58,436 nt of DNA. Source: Clostridiales bacterium (GTDB lineage Bacteria; Bacillota; Clostridia; Saccharofermentanales; Saccharofermentanaceae). How positions within the stretch are numbered: position 1 is the first letter of the stretch; each line of letters begins with the position of its first letter. The notes beneath the pieces are model-generated. The model made no database searches and was not told the DNA's origin. It saw only the letters and a list, made by a program, of their open reading frames with translations. This document shows positions 18,634-27,360 of the stretch, in pieces. Position numbers and translations under genes: made by a program. Location: the NCBI GenBank assembly GCA_017620475.1, contig JAFZQI010000049.1, forward strand, positions 1-58,436, read 5' to 3'.

Positions 18634-19585
18634 TTTCCATTCCTTCTTCCCACTTCAGCATCTTGAAGCATCTATCGTAATATTCCCAAAGCATGGTCGG
18701 AAGCATCGCGCGTTTCCCGTGCTCGCCGCTGCAGAGCCTGCCGGCAAGGCTATGGATGCGGACCGCGCAAACGCTTGCATCCTCTTCCCTCATGCCTTGC
18801 GCCAGAAGACCGCTAAGAAGTCCGGCCAGTACGTCGCCGGAGCCTCCCTTGGCCAATCCGGAATTACTCACAGGATTACTATACCACTTCCCATCCGGAG
18901 TAAATATGTTCGTTTCGTTACTTTTGAGAACGAGGATCACGCCTTTTTCCTCGGCAAAAGCACCGGCTGCCTTCATGTTTTGCATACTTGTGCCGCCGGT
19001 CCTCGAATACGAAGAGCAAAGACTCGCAAATTCACCGAGATGGGGAGTAAGAACAGCCGGAGCCATTCCTTTTTCCTTCCTGTTTTTGATCTCCTGCATC
19101 AACTCGGGATCTCTCGAAAGAAGTGCCAGTGCCCCTGCATCCAGAACCAGGTGGCAGGCATGCTGCGCAAGTGTCAGGACCGCGATACGAAGGTCCTGGC
19201 GATCCGGCGGAATCCCCGGGCCGATCAGGCATGCATCTTTCCCCTCGATGATCTCCGTAAGCCATTTCTGTCCTACCGTCTTCGACTCCATCCGCATCAG
19301 CGGAGATTTCGGCGCATTTCCGAAGCCGGACGGGATCGGGATCCCCAGAGCCTCCGGGCAGCGGATCACCAAAGCGGGCAAAAGAGGCTCCTCCGTGGCG
19401 GCATAGACCAGGCCGGCGCCGCTTCGGAGAGCGGAAGAGACTGCCATGACCGCGGCGCCACCCATGCCTACGCTTCCCGCGTAGATGAGCGCGCGCCCGA
19501 ACATGCCTTTATGTCCCGAGGAAGGACGGACCGGACAAAGGTCCTCAACCATCTTGTCTGTTATGACGATCGGTGCAGAGATCAT
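18623..19585 (-). CDS. nnrD: ADP-dependent NAD(P)H-hydrate dehydratase
   Basis: NnrD repairs hydrated, inactive NADHX and NADPHX (S form) using ADP. It has 320 aa and corresponds to the C-terminal kinase-like half of the YjeF fusion. Visible motifs are GHKGMFGRALIYAGS near the N-terminus, LDAGALALL in the middle, LTPHLGEFA, and the catalytic GLAKGGSGDVLAGLLSG. The NAD(P)HX epimerase half is missing, so that activity must be encoded elsewhere. The neighbour pairing with alr is common in Firmicutes. Confidence 0.92.
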   Translation of the reverse strand: MISAPIVITDKMVEDLCPVRPSSGHKGMFGRALIYAGSVGMGGAAVMAVSSALRSGAGLVYAATEEPLLPALVIRCPEALGIPIPSGFGNAPKSPLMRMESKTVGQKWLTEIIEGKDACLIGPGIPPDRQDLRIAVLTLAQHACHLVLDAGALALLSRDPELMQEIKNRKEKGMAPAVLTPHLGEFASLCSSYSRTGGTSMQNMKAAGAFAEEKGVILVLKSNETNIFTPDGKWYSNPVSNSGLAKGGSGDVLAGLLSGLLAQGMREEDASVCAVRIHSLAGRLCSGEHGKRAMLPTMLWEYYDRCFKMLKWEEGMENDG

Positions 19586-19609
19586 ATCTCACCTCGCAAA
19601 GTCAAAAGC

Positions 19610-20545
19610 TCAGTGCCCGGGCACTTCGCTGATCGTGGAGATATCGAAAGGCGTCTCCTGGTAAACGTAATAGTTCAGCCAGTTCATAAACAGCAGCGTC
19701 GAGCTGGATCTCCACTTCATATGCGGTTCCTTGGTCGGATCATCGTTCGGGAAATAATTCTTCGGAACTTCGATCGGAAGGCCCTTGTTCAGGTCGCGGA
19801 AATACTCATCTCGTAAGGTATTGACGTCATACTCGGAGTGTCCGGTAATGAAGATCTGTCTTCCGGAAAGATCGGAAACCGCGTATACTCCGCTCTCTTC
19901 AGATTCAGAGAGGATACGCAGATTCGGATGGCGCTCGATATCGGCCTTGCGGACTTCCGTATGTCGGGAATGCGGCACGTAGAAATAGTCGTCAAATCCC
20001 CGGAAGAGCTTGACCGGCTTGGTATAGGTCATGCTGTGTTCGAAGACTCCGAACATCTTCTTGTCGAGATTATACTTCGGTATCCCGTAGTGATGGTAAA
20101 GCCCGGCCTGTGCCCCCCAGCAGATGTGAAGGGTACTATAGACATGGGTCTTGCTCCAGTCCATGATCTCACACAGTTCTTTCCAATACGCGACATCTTC
20201 AAACTCCATCAGTTCGACCGGCGCGCCGGTGATGATCATGCCGTCATAGAAGCGGTCCTTGACCGCATCGAAAGTCTCGTAGAACTTCACGAGATGCTCG
20301 GTCGCCGTGTGCTTCGGATGGTAAGATGCGGTATAAAGCAGATCGATGTTGACCTGAAGCGGAGAGTTACTCAGTGCTCTCAGAAGCTGTGTCTCGGTCG
20401 CGATCTTATTAGGCATCAGGTTCAATATCAGAAGATGAAGCGGACGGATATCCTGCGTATAGGCGCGGTCCTCCGTCATGACAAAAATGCGCTCCTTCTC
20501 CAGGATCCCCGTAGCCGGGAGGTTATTCGGAATACGTATCGGCAT
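19610..20545 (-). CDS. metA: Homoserine O-acetyltransferase (MetA type)
   Basis: This enzyme activates homoserine by acylation, the first committed step of methionine synthesis. It has 311 aa from the ATG at 20545, which has a GAGGGGAGGG site, the conserved MPIRIP start and family numbering. The catalytic residues are Cys142 (ICWGAQAG), His235 and Glu237 (ITGHSEYD). Residue 111 is Glu (GAPVELMEF); in characterised MetA proteins Glu111 goes with acetyl-CoA and Gly111 with succinyl-CoA, so an acetyltransferase is inferred. No SAM riboswitch is seen upstream, and the gene lies inside an operon. Confidence 0.93.
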   Translation of the reverse strand: MPIRIPNNLPATGILEKERIFVMTEDRAYTQDIRPLHLLILNLMPNKIATETQLLRALSNSPLQVNIDLLYTASYHPKHTATEHLVKFYETFDAVKDRFYDGMIITGAPVELMEFEDVAYWKELCEIMDWSKTHVYSTLHICWGAQAGLYHHYGIPKYNLDKKMFGVFEHSMTYTKPVKLFRGFDDYFYVPHSRHTEVRKADIERHPNLRILSESEESGVYAVSDLSGRQIFITGHSEYDVNTLRDEYFRDLNKGLPIEVPKNYFPNDDPTKEPHMKWRSSSTLLFMNWLNYYVYQETPFDISTISEVPGH

Positions 20546-20559
20546 CGCTATCCCTCCCC

Positions 20560-21567
20560 TCAAAGACACAGGAACTCGTTCAGGATCGAGGTCTTCGGTA
20601 CGAATTTCTCTTTTGCCTGAGGGATCTGGGCAAGCCAGGACTGCAGCATCCGGGCTTTAGCGACGGCTTTCTCGATATTGGCGAAGTCTTTCTTGACGTT
20701 GCTTCTTTCCATGAAGACGGACGGCGCCAGAAGTCCCTGTTCATAGGCAGCCAACGCTTCCTGGATATCCCGGCTTGCCAGAGCCGCGATCACCAGCGGT
20801 TCATAGGCCAGGAAGGAATTGACGTGATAGTCCGCTTTCGTAAGATAGTCGCGGTAATACTCCTGTTCCGAGTTATGGATCATCGGCCAGTAGTCAATGG
20901 TCGTAAGCGCATGGGCACCACGGTGACGGACATCACGCACGATCCTGCGGAGCATGCGCAGATCGTCGCTGTCCAGGAGTCTTCTGTCCTGCATGACCGA
21001 AGCATAAGGCATAATGAATATGCCCAGATACTGTTCTTTGTCGAAACTGCCCGTAGTCTCATCACAAAGGCCATGAAGGCCTTCTACGACCACGATACCG
21101 TCTTTCCCGATAGAAAGCGGCGGCTTCTTGGATTCGACTCTCTGACGGATCATGAAATCAAATGTCGGCGGGACCACTTCATCTCCGCTGACCAGTCTTG
21201 CCAGGTCCATGCTCGCAAGACGCATATCCAGCGTCTCCACGCTCTCAAAGTCCGGACGCCCTTCGTCATCAAAGGATAACGCCTGCAGATTGTAATAATC
21301 ATCCAAAGAGAGGCGGATCGCTTTCTTCCCTCTCATGCTCAGTTGGGAAACCAGTCTGTCGGTAAAAGTAGTCTTGCCGGAAGAGGTGGGACCGGAAACG
21401 AAGACCACCTTGACCTTCGGATGTTCCACAACATCCTGAGCGATCTCCGCCGTCTGTCTTACGAAACGCGCTTCGGCTTTGCTGATGAAGTCCGGAAGTC
21501 CGAACACACCCAGCATATCTTCCAGATCATCGATCGATACTCGGATTTTATCTTGTAAATTGGCCAT
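20560..21567 (-). CDS. Uridine kinase-like nucleoside kinase (phosphoribulokinase/uridine kinase family)
   Basis: This 335-residue P-loop kinase probably phosphorylates uridine or cytidine. Walker A is GPTSSGKT (59-66), followed by [16 protein letters not shown] and the Arg-rich [11 protein letters not shown] that fits the family lid. In many Firmicutes this kinase carries an N-terminal TGS/threonyl-tRNA-synthetase-like part; here the N-terminus has only some 50 helical residues, so it is a short form. It lies 14 bases upstream of metA. The exact substrate is uncertain. Confidence 0.82.
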   Translation of the reverse strand: MANLQDKIRVSIDDLEDMLGVFGLPDFISKAEARFVRQTAEIAQDVVEHPKVKVVFVSGPTSSGKTTFTDRLVSQLSMRGKKAIRLSLDDYYNLQALSFDDEGRPDFESVETLDMRLASMDLARLVSGDEVVPPTFDFMIRQRVESKKPPLSIGKDGIVVVEGLHGLCDETTGSFDKEQYLGIFIMPYASVMQDRRLLDSDDLRMLRRIVRDVRHRGAHALTTIDYWPMIHNSEQEYYRDYLTKADYHVNSFLAYEPLVIAALASRDIQEALAAYEQGLLAPSVFMERSNVKKDFANIEKAVAKARMLQSWLAQIPQAKEKFVPKTSILNEFLCL

Positions 21568-21583
21568 TTCTATTCACCCCGTA

Positions 21584-22186
21584 TTACTTGTCGGTATAGT
21601 CCTGGAGTACCAGCATACTGACGACCTTGTCGTACCAGTACTGCAGGAAACGTGCGACACAGAATACGATCCCCGGGATCAACACTGCAGAAAGCAGGAT
21701 AATCACCACAACCACGACTACATATACGCCGCCGGAAATGACACCCAGCACCGTGGCAAAAGTACCTGCCGTGTCTACATATTTCTCCGTGAAACGTTCC
21801 AGTGTCTTGTTCAGATAGGATATGAAAAAATCCTTCAGATCTCCAAAGGAGACGGACAGCTTGGGTCTGGCCCAGGCTGTAATAAGTAACGTAAGCGCCC
21901 CATACTTCACAAGCTGGGCCGCGAGAACCGGTATCTTGCCCCACAAGGGCATTCGATAGTAAGAGAAACAAAGCGCAGGACAAAAGAAAAACAGCACCAC
22001 GAATATGATGACCTTGGGAAGGAAGGATCCCGTGATCAGGTTATTCATGCCGCCGGTAAGATAGTTGTAGATCACCAGAACATCAACGAAAATGCCGTAA
22101 AGGAGGAATAGCGACAGATGTCTGCGATTCTCAAAATCCGTATCGCTCCACAAACGGCCAAGCAAAAGTCCTTCCAGATAATCCAC
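21584..22186 (-). CDS. Hypothetical multi-pass membrane protein
   Basis: No family is recognised. From the GTG at 22186 the protein has 200 aa with about four strongly hydrophobic segments, including a run of eleven Val/Ile residues near the C-terminus (VYVVVVVVIILLS). The frame stays open up to an ATG at 22246, but that codon is the -35 box of the promoter described at 22218-22246, so the GTG with AAAGGA 8 bases before it is the likely start. It is the first gene of the six-gene operon leading to alr and DUF2079. Confidence 0.7.
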   Translation of the reverse strand: MDYLEGLLLGRLWSDTDFENRRHLSLFLLYGIFVDVLVIYNYLTGGMNNLITGSFLPKVIIFVVLFFFCPALCFSYYRMPLWGKIPVLAAQLVKYGALTLLITAWARPKLSVSFGDLKDFFISYLNKTLERFTEKYVDTAGTFATVLGVISGGVYVVVVVVIILLSAVLIPGIVFCVARFLQYWYDKVVSMLVLQDYTDK

Positions 22187-22217
22187 GGTCTTTGTCCTTT
22201 CAAACAATATCCCTATT

Positions 22218-22246
22218 ATTGTACCAAAAAACAAACGATCCGTCAT
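22218..22246 (-). promoter_or_regulatory. Promoter of the metA-alr operon
   Basis: ATGACG (22246-22241), a 17-base spacer and TACAAT (22223-22218) preceded by TGG form an extended -10 promoter reading left. The upstream terminator hairpin (22224-22262) occupies the -35 and spacer. Confidence 0.6.
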
Positions 22247-22262
22247 CAGAAGATGAAGGATC
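22224..22262 (-). terminator. Rho-independent terminator of the beta-propeller operon
   Basis: On the minus strand GATCCTTCATC and GATGACGGATC (11-bp arms, one mismatch, 4-base loop) are followed by GTTTGTTTTTT. It ends the two-gene unit 24679-22299 and overlaps the promoter of the next operon. Confidence 0.75.
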
Positions 22263-22298
22263 AGTCAGGTAAAAGCAATTATGGAAAAGGACTGTGAA

Positions 22299-22766
22299 TC
22301 AGCGGAGGCGGAAAGATGTCTTTGCAATCTCCTCGATCAGCATACGGTAAGCGCTCCACTGCTTCGGGAAGCTGCTGATACCGCAGGCTTTCAGCGTCTC
22401 GCCATCGGAGAATCGGATCACTACCGACCAGTCCTGCGGGAAGGATCCCGTCATAGATCCCATCAGATGCCCGATGCCCTTGGCATAATCTGTCGCCCAG
22501 TTGAGAAGCTCGGTGGCGGGAAGTTTCTGGCGGATGTAGGAAACTCTTTCGGGAGAAAGTGCTCGGACAAAATCGTTATTCCACATGTGCGTATCCTTCC
22601 ACGCAATACGTCCTGCCTCAAGATCGATAGACGCTTTCAAACTGCCTCTCCGATAACCGGAAAGTTCCGTCTCGATAGAAACTATGTCATTGTAATCATG
22701 TTTCTTCATACTCATCGATAACGCCTCGTTCATCCAGATCACATCGTTCGCCGTAGACCCTTTCAT
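22299..22766 (-). CDS. Hypothetical protein linked to the beta-propeller gene
   Basis: This soluble 155-residue protein has no signal peptide or membrane helix. No family is recognised. It is rich in aromatic residues (several Trp), with a segment WSVVIRFSDGETLKACG that reads like an antiparallel beta-sheet sensor or binding fold. Its start overlaps the stop of the upstream beta-propeller gene by 4 bases, so the two are translated together and probably act together. Confidence 0.7.
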   Translation of the reverse strand: MKGSTANDVIWMNEALSMSMKKHDYNDIVSIETELSGYRRGSLKASIDLEAGRIAWKDTHMWNNDFVRALSPERVSYIRQKLPATELLNWATDYAKGIGHLMGSMTGSFPQDWSVVIRFSDGETLKACGISSFPKQWSAYRMLIEEIAKTSFRLR

Positions 22767-24679
22767 GATATCTTCACCCCGAAAATAGAATTGCCACGGG
22801 TACCGACAACGAGCATCCCGTCCACTACGATCGGTGAGGATTCAACGTTATGGTACTCATTCTCCGGAATATCCTGAGTGCGGTGCATCTTGATGTAGCA
22901 GAGGCGGGTGCCCGTTGCTGCATCGACCATATGTACCTGGCCCAGGCTATCACACACAACAATATATGCGTTCCCGTTCTCATCATAGATGTCGACCGGG
23001 GAACTCCACGAATAGAACTTCATGTCGTATTTCCATACCGTATCACCGGTATTCTTGTCGAATGCGACCAGACGGTTGCCGCTTCCGGTTCCCTCCGTCA
23101 TGCAGTAGGAGAAGATGACCAGATTCGAGATCGAGCCCTTGCCGATCACAGGCGTTCCCAGCATGCCGCCATTGACGTCATCGCCGGAGTTTGCGGCGTT
23201 CTTCGTCCAGCAGTCTACGGAGGTCTGCCAGACGTAATCGCCGGTCATGGCATCGAATTTATAGGTGAATGAGGCACCCTGATAATTACCGACGATGTCT
23301 TTCTGCCAGTCGACTTCGGTACCCGTATACAGGTAAACATGCCCGTTGTCTTCTTCTATGACCGGCGTTACATCGGAGTCATCATCCAGTCTTCTCGACC
23401 AGATCAGTTCCATCGTATTGAGGTCGATGCAGATCAGATTACCTGCATTGTCCGTACACCATCCGTAGTGATCGTAGACGGCCATGGAACTCTCGATACC
23501 GAGCTGGCTTCCTTCTACACCATCGAAGATGTACTTATAGGCAACCGTACGGGGGTTGATCGTCAGCGTACCCGTTCCCGGATTGAAGTCCGTATTGAGT
23601 TTGACTGTATAGATCATGCCGTTCTCATTGGGATAGATCAGTGTATCGGCTTCTGCACAAATGATCGGAGATGAGTCGCAGGCGCCCCATGTGCTTCTGT
23701 ACGCACGGGAATCAAGGCCGTTCTGCATGTGCAGAAGTTTGAAATCAAGCAGGCTGTAGATGCGGAAACCGATCTGGCCCTTCTCTCCATTATCATCGCC
23801 CTGTCCGACATAAAGGATGGGGTACCCTCTTGGATCCACTGCCGGTGTACCCTTGATCGTCGCACCGACCTTCAGCGGGTCTCTTGTCTTCTGTCCGTCT
23901 TCAAGATCAAAGAAATACACATATCCGTCCATGGCCGCGATAATGACCTCGGTCAGATCCTGCTTATTCTTCTTTTCCGGATACATATTCATCAGCTGAC
24001 GGGTCTCAAGGGGCCACTTTACAGCCAGAGGCTGACCGGTCCAGCCGGTACCGCTCCAGGAGAAGCTCCATGACGAAGACTTCTTCCACTCGAGGCCGTT
24101 ATATTCCCACACCTGCTCGAGGTGGTCCTGCTTGGAAGGATCAAGGGAGAATGTTCCCCAGGATGCACAGTTTCTGAAATTGGTGCCGCGGAAAGTAAGA
24201 ATGCCGCCCACCTGCTGATAGTATAGCGGATCTCCGAAATGGATCTCATCTGTTCTCTGGTATCCGCTGATCTTCTCGGTATCGTCATATACGACCTGCG
24301 TTGCGCCACGTCCGGAAGGCGAGTATTTCGCATCCGGTGTTCCGATCTCAACATTCATCTGTGCTTTCGCAGGATACAGGATCGGATTCTGGTACGATTC
24401 GATCGTCGGAGGCTGTGTCGGCTCAGGCGTCATCACAACGATTCCCGCACTGGAGATCACTTCACCGTTCTCATTCGTCACGATTGCTTCCGATGTTGTT
24501 GTCGTTTCAGGGGCTTTGGTCTTTTTCTTTGACTTGACAAGTGTCACGATGGCAAGGATGAGTGTCGTCGCTACAAGAACTACCGTAACCATGAAAAGGA
24601 TATACAAGCCGTTGTTGTTCACGCGGCGCGGCCTGTAATACTGATTCTCATATCGAACATTTTCCGATTTTTTCATCAT
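22763..24679 (-). CDS. Membrane-anchored PQQ-type beta-propeller protein
   Basis: This 638-residue protein has a short basic N-terminus, one membrane helix (about 24-47), a Thr/Pro-rich linker (about 52-95) and a large extracytoplasmic domain. That domain has repeated blade-like motifs such as GYVYFFDLEDGQKTRD, GNLICIDLNTMELIW, GDTVWKYDM and VHMVDAATGTRL, as in PQQ-like/BamB-type propellers. The residues that bind PQQ in true dehydrogenases are not evident, so a binding or scaffolding role is more likely than catalysis. It leads a two-gene unit. The ATG at 24679 has GAGG 8 bases upstream. Confidence 0.82.
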   Translation of the reverse strand: MMKKSENVRYENQYYRPRRVNNNGLYILFMVTVVLVATTLILAIVTLVKSKKKTKAPETTTTSEAIVTNENGEVISSAGIVVMTPEPTQPPTIESYQNPILYPAKAQMNVEIGTPDAKYSPSGRGATQVVYDDTEKISGYQRTDEIHFGDPLYYQQVGGILTFRGTNFRNCASWGTFSLDPSKQDHLEQVWEYNGLEWKKSSSWSFSWSGTGWTGQPLAVKWPLETRQLMNMYPEKKNKQDLTEVIIAAMDGYVYFFDLEDGQKTRDPLKVGATIKGTPAVDPRGYPILYVGQGDDNGEKGQIGFRIYSLLDFKLLHMQNGLDSRAYRSTWGACDSSPIICAEADTLIYPNENGMIYTVKLNTDFNPGTGTLTINPRTVAYKYIFDGVEGSQLGIESSMAVYDHYGWCTDNAGNLICIDLNTMELIWSRRLDDDSDVTPVIEEDNGHVYLYTGTEVDWQKDIVGNYQGASFTYKFDAMTGDYVWQTSVDCWTKNAANSGDDVNGGMLGTPVIGKGSISNLVIFSYCMTEGTGSGNRLVAFDKNTGDTVWKYDMKFYSWSSPVDIYDENGNAYIVVCDSLGQVHMVDAATGTRLCYIKMHRTQDIPENEYHNVESSPIVVDGMLVVGTRGNSIFGVKIS

Positions 24680-25053
24680 CTTTCATGCCTCATGTCCATG
24701 TGGTACACTTTCATATTTTCATATACTATCACAACGAAATGCAATCGGACATTCGTAAGATGCACAAAAATAGCATATAGGAGCGGTACATTTTCATTTG
24801 TTGCCCCTTTTACTCAAAGAAACTGGAGATTTACCGTATTTTCATGAAGGATCGGCCTCTTTTCATCCCGATTTTCTTTGATTTGAATCTACCGGAATTC
24901 GGTGCGCATTCACCGGATTCAAATGACAAAACCGTCGCCGGACTAAGTGCTTAAAATCGTCACTTTGACAGGGAATTTCGCATTTACAAGACTCCGCGGC
25001 CCGTATTATCATTTCAAAGGCTGTTTTATCGGCAATTCAATAGGAGCGCATAT
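24680..25053. other. Intergenic region between divergent genes
   Basis: These 374 bases are AT-rich and hold no convincing open frame. They must contain promoters for the propeller gene (left) and the EamA transporter (right), but no full consensus pair could be assigned. A TTGACA at 24965-24970 has no good -10 at the right distance. A hairpin is present at 24882-24924. Confidence 0.6.
24882..24924. repeat. Intergenic bulged hairpin
   Basis: TTTGAATC at the left pairs with GATTCAAA at the right, and an inner CGGTG/CACCG stem closes a CGCATT loop, leaving a 10-base one-sided bulge that includes the palindrome ACCGGAATTCGGT. There is no T-run, so it is not a standard terminator. It may be a protein binding site or leader structure. 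Confidence 0.4.
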
Positions 25054-26046
25054 ATGACCTGGATCCTTCTGACATTGGTATACGGTCTTCTCAAAGGCGG
25101 ACGGGAGATCAGTAAGAAAAAAGCAATGGACCGCAACACCGTTATGGAAGTATTGCTGATCTATACCCTGATCGGTTTTCTCATGGTCGTCCCCCGTGCT
25201 CCGTCTGCCATGGGCATGAATCCGAACCAGTACGGACTGGTCCTCCTTAAATCCTTCTGCATTTTTCTGGCATGGATCATGGGCTTTCATGCGCTCAAGC
25301 ACCTTCCTGTCAGCCTCTACGGTGTTCTTGACCTTTCGAGGGTACTTCTCGGCACCCTTCTGGGAGTCATTGTTCTTCACGAGATCCTGGTCTGGAACCA
25401 GATCCTGGGATTGGCCCTTGTTGCCTTTGGTCTTCTGGCGCTGAAGATCCGCATCACCGGCAGCCATGGAAAACCTAAAGAAAGCACAACCTCCTCTTCT
25501 TCACCTGAAGATCCTGATGTATCGGCTCCTTTATCGGAAGATTCTGCCACATCGGATCCTTCAGTTGCAGATACTACCGTTGCGGCGCCGGCCCAGCCGG
25601 GTGAGGAACAGAAGAATACTCTTTCCGGGAAATTCGTCCTGATGGCATTCGGTTCATGTGTACTCAACAGCATTTCCGGGCTTCTCGATAAGATCCTCAT
25701 GAAGCAGATCAACAGTTCCCAGCTTCAGTTCTGGTATATGCTTTTCCTTCTGGCCTTCTATCTTCTTTATGTACTGATCACCCGCACCAAGATTACAAGA
25801 TCCGTTTGGAAGAACGGCTGGATCTGGCTTCTGGCCATCATGTTCGTCATCGGAGATGCGTCCCTGTTCCTCGCCAATGCGGATCCGGAAAGCCGCGTTA
25901 CAATCATGACCGTTGTCAAGCAAAGCGCTTGCTTTGTCACGATCCTGGGAGGGAAATTCGTCTTCCACGAAAAAGGGATCGGTTACCGGTTATTCTGTGC
26001 ATCGATCATATTCTGCGGCATTGTGCTGTGCGTACTGGCCCGCTGA
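25054..26046 (+). CDS. EamA/DMT family transporter
   Basis: This membrane transporter of the drug/metabolite superfamily has 330 aa with two sets of five helices. The halves are separated by an unusually long polar insert (about residues 148-192) rich in Ser, Thr, Pro, Asp and Glu (SSSSPEDPDVSAP). The second half is a clear EamA domain with a glycine- and alanine-rich end (GIGYRLFCASIIFCGIVLC). The substrate is unknown. AGGAG precedes the ATG. The last 64 bases overlap the end of the convergent flavoprotein gene. Confidence 0.85.
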   Translation: MTWILLTLVYGLLKGGREISKKKAMDRNTVMEVLLIYTLIGFLMVVPRAPSAMGMNPNQYGLVLLKSFCIFLAWIMGFHALKHLPVSLYGVLDLSRVLLGTLLGVIVLHEILVWNQILGLALVAFGLLALKIRITGSHGKPKESTTSSSSPEDPDVSAPLSEDSATSDPSVADTTVAAPAQPGEEQKNTLSGKFVLMAFGSCVLNSISGLLDKILMKQINSSQLQFWYMLFLLAFYLLYVLITRTKITRSVWKNGWIWLLAIMFVIGDASLFLANADPESRVTIMTVVKQSACFVTILGGKFVFHEKGIGYRLFCASIIFCGIVLCVLAR

Positions 26047-27356
26047 GCCGAAGCCTCACCGGCCGCACGTCCGGTCGCCCATGCATTCTGAAGATTATAT
26101 CCCCCGGATTCACCATCAATATCCAGTAGTTCTCCGACCACATAAAGCCCCTCACACGATCTGGATTCCATCGTCTTCGGATCGAAAGCCTTCACATCGG
26201 CACCCCCACGTGTGACATAAGCCAGTGCAAGAGGAGTGGAGCAAACAACGGTAAAAGTGAGCGCCTTAGCGATCCTCGTAATCTCTTTTCTCTGCTGTTT
26301 CGTCACACGATTAGCCGGAATTTCTTTTAGCGCTTCCTCGAAAAGCAGATCCACCACACGTTCCGGCAAACCGAAAACTCTTCTGACCAAAGAGCGCATC
26401 TGACGGTTCGGTTCCTCCGCCATCGCACCAAGGAGCATCTGATCCGCCACATCTTCACGAATGCCCGGGATCAGATCGATCTGTACGGTGACCTTCTCTT
26501 CGTCATAAAGGGATTTATCCTCATCCCGGCTTGGAAGATATCTGGAAAGGCTCATGGCCGCCGGCCCGCTGATCCCCTGATGGGTAAAAAGGAGAGAACC
26601 GCGGCTCTTCGAAACACAGTTCTTTTCAACAAGAAGCGTGACAGCGGCATCTTCCAGCGTGATCCCCGACAAGGAAAGTCCGGACATGGACGCTTTATCC
26701 TGGGAGGCCTGCGCAGTCTCCCTGCCGGTCTGCGCATCCCGCAGCAGGTTCCGCAGAAGGATCGGTGCCAGTGCCGGCGCAAGATCCGTCACGGAGTGGC
26801 CGACGGAACGAAGAAGGCCGTATCCGTCTCCGCGGGATCCGGTCTGCGGGAAGCTTGCGCCCCCCGTGGCAATGATTACACATACCGTTGCAAAAGAACC
26901 GTGCCCGGTGGTTACGTGCCAAAGCCCGTCCTGAGATCGGATCGAAGTCACTTCTTCATTGGTACGGATAGTCACATGCTGTTTTTCAAGATACGCAAGA
27001 AGCGCATCAAGTATGGTCACGGATTTCTGGCTGTCCGGGAAGTACCGGCCATCCTCTTCTTCATGAGCAGGCACGCCCAGAGAAGCGAAGAACGCGAGCA
27101 CCTCTTCGGGAGGAAATGCGTGAAAAGAACCGGACAGGAATCGGGCGTTCTCGTGATATTTCTCCCGGTAATTGTCCATGATCCGGATGTTGGTGAGATT
27201 ACACCGCCCGTGACCGGTCAGAAGGAGTTTCTTTCCCGGGGATTCATTCTTCTCCAGAAGAAGCACGTTTGCCCCTGCTTCCGAAGCGGTTCCGGCAGCC
27301 ATCATTCCGGCCGGGCCGGCGCCGATCACGATCACATCATAGCGGTTTCCCGTCAT
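25983..27356 (-). CDS. NAD(P)/FAD-dependent oxidoreductase, HI0933/YhiN family
   Basis: This flavoprotein of the BaiN/HI0933-like family has 457 aa. The N-terminal FAD-binding GAGPAGMMAAGTASEAG is at about 11-27, followed by KLLLTGHGRCNLTN, ATGGASFPQTGSRGDGY and the C-terminal GLYVVGELLDIDGESGGYNLQNAW, which completes the FAD site. The reaction is unproven for most of the family; a link to steroid/bile-acid reduction has been proposed for BaiN. It starts 4 bases after the stop of the upstream membrane-protein gene, so the two form a unit. The 3' ends of this gene and the EamA gene overlap. Confidence 0.9.
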   Translation of the reverse strand: MTGNRYDVIVIGAGPAGMMAAGTASEAGANVLLLEKNESPGKKLLLTGHGRCNLTNIRIMDNYREKYHENARFLSGSFHAFPPEEVLAFFASLGVPAHEEEDGRYFPDSQKSVTILDALLAYLEKQHVTIRTNEEVTSIRSQDGLWHVTTGHGSFATVCVIIATGGASFPQTGSRGDGYGLLRSVGHSVTDLAPALAPILLRNLLRDAQTGRETAQASQDKASMSGLSLSGITLEDAAVTLLVEKNCVSKSRGSLLFTHQGISGPAAMSLSRYLPSRDEDKSLYDEEKVTVQIDLIPGIREDVADQMLLGAMAEEPNRQMRSLVRRVFGLPERVVDLLFEEALKEIPANRVTKQQRKEITRIAKALTFTVVCSTPLALAYVTRGGADVKAFDPKTMESRSCEGLYVVGELLDIDGESGGYNLQNAWATGRAAGEASAQRASTHSTMPQNMIDAQNNR

Positions 27357-27360
27357 GTCA

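Noticed and set aside
17969..19816. 615-codon plus-strand open frame
   Set aside because: It runs antisense across alr, nnrD and metA, all of which have clear motifs.
24965..24970. TTGACA as the -35 of the EamA promoter
   Set aside because: No acceptable -10 lies 16-18 bases downstream; the TATTAT at 25004 is too far away.
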